A stretch of DNA of 64,000 nt from Brassica napus (GCF_020379485.1 NW_026016774.1:1-64000), one strand, 5' to 3'; counted from the first letter of the stretch, positions 46,801 to 56,748 are shown. Numbers and translations: made by a program. Notes: a model not told the origin generated them from the sequence alone.

Positions 46801-48408
46801 GCTCAATATCCAGAAGCACATTGCGCGTTCATGGTAAACTTGGATGAGAATCACATCCCAAGAAGCTATGAAGAAGCAATGAAAGATAAAGAATGGAAGG
46901 AATCAGTTGGAGATGAGGCAGGAGCGATGATCAAGAATGATACATGGTATGAGAGTGAGTTACCAAAAGGGAAGAAGGCTGTGACTAGTAGATGGATATT
47001 CACAATCAAGTACAAAGCGGATGGAAAGGTTGAGAGGAAGAAGTCAAGACTAGTTGCAAGAGGGTTCACTCAAACTTATGGAGAAGATTACATAGAAACC
47101 TTTGCACCAGTAGCTAAACTCCACACAATCCGGATTGTACTAAGCTTGGCTGTGAATCTTGGATGGGGGTTATGGCAAATGGATGTGAAGAATGCGTTTC
47201 TACAAGGTGAACTTGAGGATGAAGTGTATATGCATCCACCTCCAGGCCTTGAACACTTAGTAAAGAGTGGGAATGTACTGAGATTGAAGAAAGCCATCTA
47301 TGGACTGAAGCAATCACCAAGGGCTTGGTACAACAAGTTGAGCACTACTCTGAATGGCCGAGGCTTCAAGAAGTCTGAACTAGATCACACTCTCTTCACT
47401 CTCACGACTCCCTCAGGTATGATTGCTCTCCTTGTGTATGTTGATGATATCATTATCACAGGGAGTGATAAGGAAGGTATCATAGCAACCAAGGAGTTTC
47501 TTAAATCCATGTTTGAGATTAAAGACTTGGGAGAAATGAAATACTTCCTTGGAATTGAGATATGTAGATCCAAGGAAGGTTTGTTCATGTCCCAAAGGAA
47601 ATATACACTTGATCTTTTGAAAGGTGCAGGTGCTTATGGAGGCAAGACAGCAAGGATGCCTATGGAGGATGGCTACAAAGTCCCACGAGAGGGGGAGATT
47701 GAAGACAGCAAACCTTATCAGGATCCTAAACTCTATAGAAAACTAGTTGGCAAATTGATTTATCTTACTATAACTAGACCTGACATCTGCTTTGCTGTGA
47801 ATCAGGTGAGTCAACACATGCAAGTGCCTAAGGAACATCACTGGCACATGGTGGAGAGGATCTTGATGTATCTCAACGGCTCACCTGATCAAGGAGTATG
47901 GATGGGCTGCAATGGAAGCACTGAAGTGGTGGGATATTGTGATGCGGATTGGGCTGGTGATAGAGCAGACAGGAGATCAACCACAGGCTATTGCACATTC
48001 ATTGGAGGCAACTTGGTGACTTGGAAGAGCAAGAAGCAGAAGGTAGTGTCATGTTCAAGTGCAGAAGCCGAGTATAGAGCCATGCTGAAGCTCACCAACG
48101 AGTTGGTATGGATCAAAGGCATCTTGAAGCACTTGGAGATCGATCAAGCAACTCCAATGACAATGCATTGTGACAATCAAGCTGCCATCCACATTGCATC
48201 CAACTCGGTGTTTCATGAGAGGACCAAGCACATTGAAGTTGATTGTCACAAGGTGAGGCAGATGATTGTGCTAGGGGTGATCTTGCCATGTTACACAAGG
48301 AGTGAAGATCAGCTAGCGGATGTGTTCACCAAGGCTGCAAGACAGAAGACAATGGAGTCCATTCACATCAGGTTGGGCCTCATTGATCTTGGGAAGAGAA
48401 GGAGCTAA
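43894..48408 (+). CDS. gag-pol: E10 Gag-Pol polyprotein, intact
   Basis: 1504 residues with one frame for Gag and Pol, normal for Ty1/copia. The ATG at 43894 is chosen because the family Gag start (RMKVAVTFKGSNYLVWSRM) follows at once. Domains: Gag helical region about 10-215; zinc knuckle C253, C256, H261, C266; protease DSG 413-415; integrase zinc site H542/H547, C567, C570; integrase triad D597, D659, E695 (DD35E); acidic linker about 850-930 ending LRRSTRIRKD; RT with YVDD 1182-1185; RNase H acidic D1350, E1391, D1427; C-terminus LGLIDLGKRRS. All catalytic residues are present. It would form cytoplasmic particles, copy element RNA from the tRNA-iMet primer and integrate the DNA in the nucleus. 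Whether it is transcribed cannot be told from sequence. Confidence 0.96.
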   Translation: MEHGMNMRMKVAVTFKGSNYLVWSRMVKTAVGSKGLWGHITTGEAPKLITQGGDQEEVSNEAAVEKWQQEDMLVMTVLHASLDPAILDAYSYCESAKELWDTLKKVYGNTSNLSRVFEVKLAINRLAQEDMEFTKHLGRFRSLWSELEMLRPSTTDPDQLNERREQDKVFGLLLTLNPAYTQLIQHMLRSDKLPDLEEVCAQIQREQGSMGLFGGKGELSLANQAAHEDSTEAPQANKASHGKYEDRKFNGNCDHCKKHGHKKSQCWILHPHLKPAKFMKEREGRANVTEGSSGAGTSKISEVDGLGGNDGNGKSLVAYTGASSSRSNDDYIKRSDLDALFKMLKENGNTYGYSFGASMIAYKDDHLIRELVERLEARNEYRHAYIARTDKMHSSLSNLCHNAKRVGKPLIVDSGASHHMISDENLIKDIEPTHGHVMIANGDKIPIRGIGKLKLFNKESRAFYMPEFTSNLLSVKKCTNDLQCNVIFSPNDVKFQDIESSRLIGKGVTKGDLYMLEELTSVPDYSCSFTSASLLNKNALWHARVGHPHVKALNLMVPGVVFENKDCEACILGKHCRTVFQKSTTVYDNCFDLIHSDVWTAPCLSRDSYKYFVTFIDEKSKYTWLTLIQTKDRVLDAFRNFQTYVTNHYHAKIKILRSDNGGEYTSHAFKQHLSQHGILHQTSCPYTPQQNGVAERKNRHLMEVARSLMFQSNVPKRFWSDAVATACYLINRTPTKVLNEKAPFEVLNRYKPALDYLRVFGCLCFVLKPGEMINKLEARSTKAVFIGYSATQKGYKCYDPIARRVLVSRDVKFLEDRGYYEEKNQEDLKDLTSDKATTLRIILEGLGISTSQDPRNHATTPPEVGSPSHLDHEGGEEHEEPMQEANQDEGGVENEGEESIGSDGHGHDHGVTQTPSQDEVVEEQQEEEPVVQPLRRSTRIRKDPSSWVNTRVYYNAQAVEHPSQAVCSFAQYPEAHCAFMVNLDENHIPRSYEEAMKDKEWKESVGDEAGAMIKNDTWYESELPKGKKAVTSRWIFTIKYKADGKVERKKSRLVARGFTQTYGEDYIETFAPVAKLHTIRIVLSLAVNLGWGLWQMDVKNAFLQGELEDEVYMHPPPGLEHLVKSGNVLRLKKAIYGLKQSPRAWYNKLSTTLNGRGFKKSELDHTLFTLTTPSGMIALLVYVDDIIITGSDKEGIIATKEFLKSMFEIKDLGEMKYFLGIEICRSKEGLFMSQRKYTLDLLKGAGAYGGKTARMPMEDGYKVPREGEIEDSKPYQDPKLYRKLVGKLIYLTITRPDICFAVNQVSQHMQVPKEHHWHMVERILMYLNGSPDQGVWMGCNGSTEVVGYCDADWAGDRADRRSTTGYCTFIGGNLVTWKSKKQKVVSCSSAEAEYRAMLKLTNELVWIKGILKHLEIDQATPMTMHCDNQAAIHIASNSVFHERTKHIEVDCHKVRQMIVLGVILPCYTRSEDQLADVFTKAARQKTMESIHIRLGLIDLGKRRS

Positions 48409-48441
48409 TCCCCTTAGCTGCAAGGTCTTTACTCTTTTTCC

Positions 48442-48548
48442 CTCATCAAAGTTTTATCCCATTGGGTTTTCTTTGGTGAGGTTTTTAATGAGGAAGATCT
48501 TGTGGCTGTCCAAGCTTAGACTTATACAAAGCTAAGCTTGAGGGGGAG
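48442..48548 (+). promoter_or_regulatory. E10 3' cis module and polypurine tract
   Basis: Stem 1 is CTCATCAAAG (48442-48451) with CTTTGGTGAG (48471-48480). Stem 2 is AAGCTTAG with CTAAGCTT. The polypurine tract GAGGGGGAG ends at 48548. Confidence 0.75.
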
Positions 48549-49156
48549 TGTTGAGTTGAGCTGAATATATATGTATGAAGAGCTAAGGAGTTGAAGAGGA
48601 AAGGAGATGAGGAAGCTTGAGAGAGTTTAGGGAGAGCATGGTACGGACGTCCGTACAAGGCCGTACAAGCCGTACAGTCCGTACCATCCAGCATCGACCA
48701 AGACTTACCTTGCATCAGCCAAGTAACACGGTAACTAAGGTAAAGGGAAGGAACTTACCTTGAGGCATCAGACCGTTTAGGGATAAGGTAGAGCGCGCCT
48801 TGACAGGCTGGAACAGCTGGAAAGGCAAGAGCATCTCGGTCCAAGATGCCAGATACTCCGCGCATGTGGAGAAGCTAATTGGCTAGTCCAAATGAGCTTA
48901 TCCTCTCCTGATTGACCTCACATGCTTTAGTCTTCTCTTGATTTCGAAAACCCTTGTATGCTCTCTCTATATATTGTAACTCATCAACCCTAATGAATAT
49001 TATGCAGTTTGAGTCTCTCTAATCACTTAGACACTATGCTTTTCTCTTAGACACTAAACGGCTCTATCTAGTCTCCTAATCTTTCACAAACTTCTCTTAA
49101 TCACTTCCTAAACACTCTCTTTATTCTGTTTACTCTAAGGATCTCTTAATCTCATA
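48549..49156 (+). repeat. E10 3' LTR
   Basis: 608 bp. Differs from the 5' copy at two positions seen (AATGAATATTATG and CTAATCACTTAG). Confidence 0.95.
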
Positions 49157-49161
49157 TCCTG

Positions 49162-50009
49162 GTGATGCGATCATCAGCTCCACTCCCTTTCTCCTGCTCT
49201 TTTAACACCCCACTGTCTTCTACTGATTCCCCCATGTAGGCTGAGTAAGAACACTCTCCCACAACTCTCTTCCTACCCTTTCCTATGTTGATAGAAGCTT
49301 TGGATAGCATTCTGCACCTCCTCTTCTTCCGGAAGCCCTCACTCCTACTCCTGGTTAGCCTCCATGAGCTCTCACTCCTACTCATGGTTAGCTTCTGGAA
49401 GCTCTCACTCCTACTCCCAGTTGGCTTCCATGAGCTCTCACTCCTACACATGGTTAGCCTCTCATCATCTCTCATTATCTCATACGCCCTTCTTATAAGC
49501 ACACAGATCTCTTCCATTTCCGGAAGCTGTTCCCCTCTTAGAACCATCTCCACCAGCCACCCATATGATGACTCCATGCTCGCCAAGAGCTTCAAGACTG
49601 TCGCTTGCTCTTGTGTAGTATCCCCATCCACATGGGATCTCAACCCTTGTAGTTCAACCCACAAATGTTGTAGCTTCCTCACATGATTATTGAACCCTTC
49701 TCTTCCTGGTTTAACTTCACTAATCACCTTCTTGACTTCATACACTCTCCTAAGACTGATCTTGTTCTCATAAACATCTTCAATCTTCTCAAGTAGTGTA
49801 CTTTCTTCAAGACTAAAGCAATCTCCATTTGTTTCTCTTGCTGTCTGATCTTTCTCAGCAGCTTTACCCATCAAAGACTCTTTCTTCTCATGGTTTCTCC
49901 AAACTCCACACCTTTTCAGTGTTGTTTTCATCTGTGAGAACCACCCCCACTCATTCCCTCTCTCTTTCTTCTCTTCACGCCTTGTTGTACCACATTGAAG
50001 CAGCTCCAT
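49162..50009 (-). pseudogene. E9 Gag with Ser/Arg repeat instead of zinc knuckle
   Basis: A frame of about 283 codons from ATG 50009, interrupted at its 3' end by E10. The middle aligns with lineage 1 Gag: LEKIEDVYENKISLRRVYEVK against LKKVYGNTSNLSRVFEVK, and RKLQHLWVELQGLRS against GRFRSLWSELEMLRP. Where the CCHC knuckle is expected there are four 11-residue repeats (CRSESSWKPTG, SRSESFQKLTM, SRSESSWRLTR, SRSEGFRKKRR). The repeat is strongly basic, so nucleic-acid binding is plausible but inferred. It is followed by VVGECSYSAYMGESVEDS, a peptide shared with E1, E7 and E11 just before protease. This is the best-preserved lineage 2 Gag here. Confidence 0.85.
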
Positions 50010-50273
50010 TTTCTTTAGCCTAAAGCAACAACCTTTAGCCTAGATCTTCCCCCAAATGCTTCTAATCTCACACGCCAAGCTTACCAACTAGCTAGACGCC
50101 TCTTCTGACCTTGTGAAACACTAAACGGACTCCCTTGAAGCTGACTCTCCAAAAGAAACACCAACAGACACAAACTTGACTTTTAAAGGATCTAGCTCTT
50201 GAAAAAATCTCAAGAACTCTCAAGAACACTCAAGAACATTTAGAAAAACGAAATCACTCTCTCCTTTTCAAGG

Positions 50274-50291
50274 AACCTGGCTCTGATACCA
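50274..50291 (-). promoter_or_regulatory. E9 primer-binding site (tRNA-iMet)
   Basis: The minus strand reads TGGTATCAGAGCCAGGTT. A short AAGAACTCTC/AAGAACACTC leader repeat (about 50208-50240) lies between it and gag. Confidence 0.92.
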
Positions 50292-50778
50292 TAAACACTT
50301 TTGTGTTTAGAGAATGATTCAAACAACCATAGGTACTTAGATTCAAAGATTAAAGAGATTAAGAGATTTTAGTGAGAGAATCAAGAGAGAGAGACTCAAA
50401 ACTCCATTAATTGATTTAATGTCTCAGATACAAGATATATATGAAGAGATAAGGCTAATACAAAAGGGATTTCGAAATCCATAAGCATGTGAGGTCAATG
50501 GACAGGCTGGAGCTCCTTTTGCTTCACATGCTTGGACAGGCTGTAAAAGTGCTTTACTTTTCCAGCTATGACCAGACCTTATCCAAACACCTCCTCCCTT
50601 ATCCAGACTCATCTTGGGCGTGATCCCCTTTACCATAAGGGTCCAATGTAACTTCCCAAGCCTTTACCTTAGTTACCACAGTAAAACTAAAGTTACTGTG
50701 GTAAATTCCCAAAGTTACTCTCTGCCCCAATACTCTTCCTCTATCAATGTATCTTCTCTCCATCCTCTTATCTCAACA
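50292..50778 (-). repeat. E9 5' LTR
   Basis: 487 bp, matching 39009-39495 with about five substitutions. Confidence 0.94.
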
Positions 50779-50783
50779 CTTGG

Positions 50784-50926
50784 GTAATGAGCTTTGGAGC
50801 TTCACCAGACGTGATATGCTTCCATAAACCCTTGCTTCCCACAGCAGTCTTCACCATCCTAGACCATACTAGGTAGTTACTTCCCTTGAAAGTCACAGCA
50901 ACCTTCATCTTTGTACCGCTTTCCAT
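50784..50926 (-). pseudogene. E8 Gag N-terminus, cut by E9
   Basis: Starts at ATG 50926 with MESGTKMKVAVTFKG and continues SNYLVWSRMVKTAVGSKGLW to the E9 target duplication CTTGG. The frame resumes at 39008. Its 255-base leader (50927-51180) is otherwise featureless. Confidence 0.85.
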
Positions 50927-51180
50927 CTTCAACAGTTTCACCTTAATAACTTGTAGAAGACTTGATCTTGAGACTTAGAACCACACCACCAGCTTCAAAC
51001 CCCTCGTGTCTTGTCTTTCACCTTCAAAGAACCTCCAAAGATCCAGATAAGAACTCCCGAACGTAGATGAAACCCCCGTGATGTAGATTCTTCCACGAAC
51101 ACTTCAAACACACTCACTTGATCTCTTAAAGTTTTAAGTTTGAATCTTCAAGAGAAACACCAAGAACTCAGATTGAAATT

Positions 51181-51198
51181 AACCTGGCTCTGATACCA
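51181..51198 (-). promoter_or_regulatory. E8 primer-binding site (tRNA-iMet)
   Basis: AACCTGGCTCTGATACCA on the plus strand, the exact complement of the 18-base primer site, abutting the LTR. Confidence 0.93.
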
Positions 51199-51795
51199 TA
51201 AGAGTTTTAAGTAATGTAAAAGATAATCTGAGTTTAGATGAGAATAAGGAAGAGATTTGTGTAGCTTAAGAGATTAAGAGACTAATGGAGAATCATTATG
51301 AAAAGTCTAGAGAGATTAATTGTTTAGCACTGTCTGATTCTTATTAATGATGAGCTCACAATATATATAGGTCCATACACATTAGGGTTTTCGAAATCAT
51401 AAGGATAAGCAAGCATGTAGAGTCAAAGAGGAGCTGGTGCTTTAGTTTGAACCGGCCAATGATAGTCTCCACACGTTTGAAGCATCTTCTTGATCCAAGA
51501 CTAGATGCTCTTCCTTTCCAGCTCTTGCCAGCCTGTCCTAGCTGTCAAGCCGCGCCTCCCTTATCCTCTCCAACGTTCGGATAAGGTTTTGGTCAAGTGT
51601 AACTTCAAGTCAGTCCATGTAAGTTACCCGGAGAGTTACTTGGCCGCTTTTACCTTTGTACGGCCAATGGTACGGCCTATCCGTCCGTACCATCCCTATC
51701 AACCCATTTCTTCTCTTAACTCCTTTGCCCTCTTTATGTCCTCAACTCCTTTGTGTCTTTACCTCTTATATCATATGTCTCAACTCATCTCAACA
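51199..51795 (-). repeat. E8 5' LTR
   Basis: 597 bp. About eight differences from 33889-34487. Confidence 0.93.
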
Positions 51796-51800
51796 CTCAC

Positions 51801-51940
51801 CTGCGTTCTATTTGCCTCAATTCACTTCAAATCTGATATCAGTGAAGAAGGCCACCGTTGATCTTGATTGTCAAGTAGTATTCAGGCCAAATGAGGTTGA
51901 GTTTCAAGACTTGAAGACTGGGAGAGTTATTGGTAGAGGG
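51801..51940 (+). pseudogene. E7 Pol fragment between E8 and E11
   Basis: 140 bases of E7 left between two insertions. Translates as FTSNLISVKKATVDLDCQVV and FRPNEVEFQDLKTGRVIGRG, the protease-integrase spacer, matching E1 1670-1800. It is joined on the left to the E8 duplication CTCAC and ends with the E11 duplication GAGGG. Confidence 0.85.
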
Positions 51941-52425
51941 TATACACTTTTGTGTATTAGAGCATGATTCAACCAATCAGGGATAATCAGATGAAAAGAT
52001 TAAAGAGATTAAGAGATTCTAGTGAGAGAATAAAGAGAGAGAGACTCAAAACTCCATTAATTAATAACTGATGAGGTTTACAAGTATTAATAGAGAGAGC
52101 AACAAGGAAATTCGAAATTGTTAAGCATGTGTAGTCAAAGGACAGGCTGGAACTCCTTTTGAATCACTTGGCTGTGCTTTCTCACATGCTTGCACTAGTA
52201 TAAAGGTAACTTCTCCTTTCCAGCATCATACAGGCTGTCAAAGTGATCCCTTATCCTTCCTTAACCTCACTTATCCTCTTTGGTCGAGTTTCCTCTCTTC
52301 TCTTCACTAAGTTACCTTCTCATCCCATCAGATAACTTCCCCAAGTAGTTACTGTGGTTAAAATAAAGTTACCACAGTAAAACTCTAAAGTTACTGTCTC
52401 AGCCTCCTTGGTCTTCATCTCAATA
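51941..52425 (-). repeat. E11 3' LTR
   Basis: 485 bp. Element orientation TATTGAGATGAAG...AAAGTGTATA, so TA...TA ends. Closely related to the E7 LTR in its middle part. Confidence 0.94.
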
Positions 52426-52534
52426 CTCCCCCTCAAGCTTGACCATGTAGAACAAGTCAAGCTTGGAAACCATGAAGACCTCCCTCGTTAAAAACCTCAC
52501 CAAGTAAAACCCATTGGGATAAAACCTTGATGAG
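52426..52534 (-). promoter_or_regulatory. E11 3' cis module and polypurine tract
   Basis: Minus strand: CTCATCAAGG with ACTTGGTGAG (the innermost pair is lost), then the AAGCTTGAC-type hairpin and GAGGGGGAG beside the LTR. The weakest form of stem 1 in the window. Confidence 0.68.
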
Positions 52535-52567
52535 GGAAAAAGAGTGGAGACTCCATGGTTAAGGGGC

Positions 52568-53425
52568 TCAGCTCCTAGGAGTCAGATCAATGAGTCCAAG
52601 CCTTGACAGTATGGACTCCATTGTCTTCAATCTCGCTGCCTTAGTAAACACATCTGCAAGCTGATCTTCACTTCTTGTATAACATGGCAGAATCACTCCT
52701 AAGATGATCATCTGCCTCACCTTATGACAATCCACCTCTATGTGCTTTGTTCTCTCATGAAACACTGAATTGGAGGCAATGTGGATAGCTGCTTGATTGT
52801 CACAATGCATTGTCATAGGTGTGGCCTGCTCGATCTCCAAGTGCTTCAAGATCCCCTTGATCCACACCAACTCATTTGTAAGCTTCAACATAGCTCTATA
52901 CTCAGCTTCAGCACTTGAACAGGAGATGACCTTCTGCTTCTTACTCTTCCAAGTAACCAGATTCCCTCCAATGAATGTACAATACCCAGTAGTTGATCTC
53001 CTGTCCACTCTATCTCCTGCCCAATCAGCATCACAATACCCAACCACTTCTGTACTGCCATTGCAACCCATCCAAACTCCTTGTCCATGTGAGCCACTCA
53101 AATACCTCAGTATCCTATCAACCATCTTCCAGTGATGTACCTTTGGCGCCTGCATATGTTGGCTCACTTGATTCACAGCAAAGCATATATCAGGTCTGGT
53201 GATAGTCAAGTAGATCAGCTTACCCACCATCCTCCTATACAGCTTAGCATCCTCAAACAACTGGTTCTCTTCAACCTCCCCCTCACGCAAGACTTTATAC
53301 CCTTCCTCAAGAGGTGTCTTAGCTATCTTCCCTCCAAGCACATCAGTCTCCTTCAGCATATCCATAGTATACTTCCTTTGAGACATAAACAAACCCTCCT
53401 TAGATCTGCATATCTCAATCCCCAA
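52568..53425 (-). pseudogene. E11 end of RT and RNase H, out of frame
   Basis: 285 codons from GIEICRSKEGLFMSQRKYT to LGLIDLTPRS, including YCDADWAGD, SSAEAEYRAM and DNQAAIHIASN. It is shifted relative to the upstream frame by a single-base loss at about 53428 (CCCCAAAAATACTTC against CCCAGAAAATACTTC in E9). RNase H itself looks undamaged. Confidence 0.88.
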
Positions 53426-56400
53426 AAATACTTCATCTCTCCCAAGTCTTTAATATCAAACACAGACTTGAGAAACTCTTTGGTGGCTTTAATCCCAGCC
53501 TTATCACTCCCTGTGATAATCAAATCATCCACATACACCAAAATCACTATGATCCCTGATGGTCCAACCAGTGTGAAGAGTGTATGATCTAGTTCAGACT
53601 TCCTGAACCCTCTCCCATTGAGAGTTGTACTAAGCTTTCTGTACCAAGCTCTAGGAGACTGCTTCAGCCCATATATAGCCTTCTTCAATCTCAAAACATT
53701 CCCTGGCTTTACTAGATGCTCAAGACCAGGAGGTGGATGCATGTATACTTCATCTTCAAGTTCACCTTGCAAGAAAGCATTCTTCACATCCATTTGCCAC
53801 AAATCCCACTCCAAGTTTGTTGCAATAGATAACACAATTCGAATTGTGTGAAGCTTGGCCACTGGTGCAAAAGTATCAATGTAATCTTCCCCATAAGTCT
53901 GTGTAAATCCTCTTGCAACCAGCCTAGTCTTGCGCCTATCTATCTCCCCATTTGCAAGGTACTTGATGGTGAAGATCCATCTGCTTGAAACTGCCTTCTT
54001 CCCTTTAGGTAACTCACTCTCATACCAAGTATCATTCCTGATCATTGCATCCCTTTCATCTCCTACTGAATCTCTCCAAACCTTGTGCTTCATAGCTTCT
54101 TCATAAGATCTTGGTATCTCATTCTCATCCAAGTTACACATAAACACCATGTGCTCTTCTGGAAACTCTGCAAAGGAACACACGGCTTGAGAGGGATGCT
54201 CCACAGCCTGGGCATTGTAGTACACTCTCGTGTTTACCCAGTTGGAAGGATCCCTCCTTATCCTTGTGCTCCTCCGCAAGGTCTCAACCTGTTCTTCAGC
54301 CTGAACATTCTCTTGTGCTTCCTCTCTTAAACCAGTAGGTTCTCCCTGCTCATTTCCACCTGACTGAGCTTCACTCTCTACTTCCTGTGTCTCCTCCTGA
54401 TCATGCTGACCTGAATCCTCTTGGTTATGCTCCTGCTCCCCTGATTCAGATCCATTCCCCCTCTCATGATCAAGAGGGGTTGTTCCTCCAGCTTCTCCAG
54501 TTTGATTAGAAGGTCCGGTTCTTCCTGGTTCCTGATCTTGGGATAATCCTATCCCTAGCCTCTCCAACAACACTCTCAATGTTGTTGCCTTCTCTGATGG
54601 AGCTCGGGACAGATCCTCTAGGTCTTCCCATTTCTTCTCCTCATAATACCCTTTAGACTCAACAAACTTCACTTCTCTAGATACCATAACCCTCCTAGTT
54701 ATTGGATCATAACATTTGTAGCCTTTCTGAGTGATTGAGTACCCAATGAACATAGCTTTAGTACTCTTTGCTTCTAGCTTGTTCCTTCTTTCTCCGGGAA
54801 TCATCACATAACATAAGCACCCAAAGACTCTCAAATGATCAATGTGTGGCTTGGCCTTGTTCAATACTTCAAAGGGAGACAGTTTCTTCAAGACACGGGT
54901 TGGCACTCTATTGATGAGATAGCAAGCAGTCTGAACAGCATCACTCCAAAACCTCTTAGGGACATTCATGTGGAACATGATTGATCTCGCAACCTCCATC
55001 AAATGTCTGTTCTTCCTCTCAGCCACCCCATTTTGTTGTGGTGTGTAAGGACAGCTAGTTTGTTGCACAATCCCATGCTTTGCAAGATGACTCTTGAAAG
55101 CATTGCTAGTGTATTCTCCTCCATTATCAGACCTCAGAATCCTCACAGTGGCATTGTACTGATTAGTAACATATGCTTGGAAGTTCATGAAGGCTTCTAG
55201 GACTCTGTCTTTGGAGGGAATCATGGTGATCCATGTGTACTTGGACTTCTCATCAATGAAAGTCACAAAGTACTTATGGCTGTCTCTAGACATACAGGGA
55301 GCTGTCCACACGTCTGAATGCACCAGATCAAAGCAATTCTCATATCTGGTTTCTGATGTTGGGAAGACAGTCCTACAGTGCTTTCCAAGTATACAAGCTT
55401 CACACTCCAAGTGATTGAACGCCATACTTGGTAGAATCAGTTCAATTGCCTTGGCATGAGGATGTCCCAGCCTTGCATGCCATGTGAGATTATCACACCT
55501 ATCCGTTGTGCTGCTTAAACACACAGACTCCACAGGACTAGGCGCCTCAGTTGTTTGGAGATGATAGAGCTGATGCTTGCTGTCTCCTCTGCCAATAACC
55601 CTTCCAGTCTTCAAATCCTGGAACTCAACTTCATTTGGTCTGAAAACCACTTGACAATCCAGATCAACTGTAGCCTTCTTAACTGAGATTAGATTGGATG
55701 TAAACTGAGGTAGGTAGAAGGCAGTGGAGTTCTTCTCAAACAGCTTGAGGTTTCCCACTCCTTCTATTGGGATCCTGGTACCATTGGCTATCATGACACT
55801 CCCTGTTGCTGCTTTAACCTCACTGATTAGTCTCTTGTCACTGATCATGTGGTGTGTTGCTCCAGAGTCAATGATGATGGGTTTAGATGTGGATGCTTTG
55901 GCAGGAGCACCCAGACTCCGGGTCGTAGCCAAAGCATACACATGCTTAACCAACTCATCCCATTCCTTCTTTGTCACACACTCATCTGCCCTCTTGGTAT
56001 CCATTCCTCTCATATCCGCACTGTCTCCTACTGTCTCTCCCATGTAAGCTGAGTATGAACACTCTCCTATAACCATCTGCTGAAGTACATCCTTGATTCT
56101 CTTCAAGATTACACTCATCCTGTCACTTAAGTGCTCAGACTCGCTATCCTTTCTCCATGCCCTTCTCTTCATTAACCACTCCTTAGAAAGTTTTCTCAAC
56201 CTTCCCCTCTTACAGCTTGTACCTCCCTTCCATCTTTCTGGCTTCCTGTTCATTTCCCACACATCACAAGTATATTTAACAAGCTCACATACCTCTTCCA
56301 TAAGGAAGCTGAAGATCACATCTTGCTTCCTCCTTTCTTGACAACATCTCGGATTTGATGTGTGTGTCTTCACCACATCTAGCTCCGACCATACTTCTCT

Positions 56401-56748
56401 CAGCCTTCCCACAAGCTGATAACACTCATCCTTTCCTTGTCTCAAGCCGCGGATCACCCCTCTGTCCTCAACGACTCTCACAAGCTTGGACTTGCCTAAA
56501 GTTGCTTCAATCTCACTCTTTGTAGTGTCTCCTTGAACAACTTCATTTCCCAGCTTCAGACCTCTTGTCTGACCTTCTTCAGTAGCCATTTCCATGAAAG
56601 GTTTCCCCTTTCCATGACTACTCCATAACCCACAGCTTTCCAAAGCTCTCTTTGCCCATCTTGACCAATCGCCATCCCTCTCTTCTTCAAGCTCCATGGT
56701 TGTACTAGATCTGTGCTTCATTTCCATGTTGAGATAGTTTGAATCCAT
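53353..56748 (-). pseudogene. E11 Gag-PR-IN-RT, one frameshift from complete
   Basis: 1131 codons from ATG 56748. Gag (about 1-240) is reduced: after ERRKQDVIFSFL the part equivalent to lineage 1 residues 176-197 is gone, and a K/R-rich segment (168-200) replaces the zinc knuckle. GECSYSAYMGETV is at 228-240. Protease DSG is at 294-296. Integrase has WHARLGHPH, CEACILGKHC, HSDVWTAP, RSDNGGEYTS and NGVAERKNRH. The linker ends LRRSTRIRRDPSNW. RT has WQMDVKNAFLQGELEDE and YVDD. The frame is lost at MKYF-LGIE because of one missing base, and the last ~16 codons are out of frame. One base separates it from a full polyprotein, so it either arrived broken or broke after insertion. Confidence 0.92.

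Larger units (their letters stand above)
43073..49156 (+). mobile_element. E10: complete, apparently coding-intact copia element (lineage 1)
   Basis: TCCTG at 43068-43072 and 49157-49161. LTRs are 43073-43680 and 48549-49156, both 608 bp with two differences seen. Primer site 43681, one polyprotein frame 43894-48408, polypurine tract to 48548. It is the innermost of the four-level nest and the only element in the window with an unbroken gag-pol, so the best candidate source of trans-acting proteins. Confidence 0.96.
39009..50778 (-). mobile_element. E9: copia element inserted in E8 gag, split by E10 (lineage 2)
   Basis: CTTGG flanks both ends (39004-39008, 50779-50783). LTRs are 39009-39495 and 50292-50778 (487 bp each, about five differences). 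The minus-strand gag starts at 50009. E10 is inserted between gag and protease. The rest of pol (43072-39638) has a frameshift near 41215. Without E10 it is about 5.7 kb. Confidence 0.94.
33889..51795 (-). mobile_element. E8: copia element inserted in E7, split by E9 (lineage 1)
   Basis: CTCAC flanks both ends (33884-33888, 51796-51800). LTRs are 33889-34487 and 51199-51795 (599 and 597 bp, about eight differences, the most diverged pair here). Minus-strand order: LTR, primer site, gag start 50926, interruption by E9 (39009-50778), remaining gag-pol to 34628, LTR. The polyprotein has two nonsense codons besides the E9 insertion. Confidence 0.94.
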
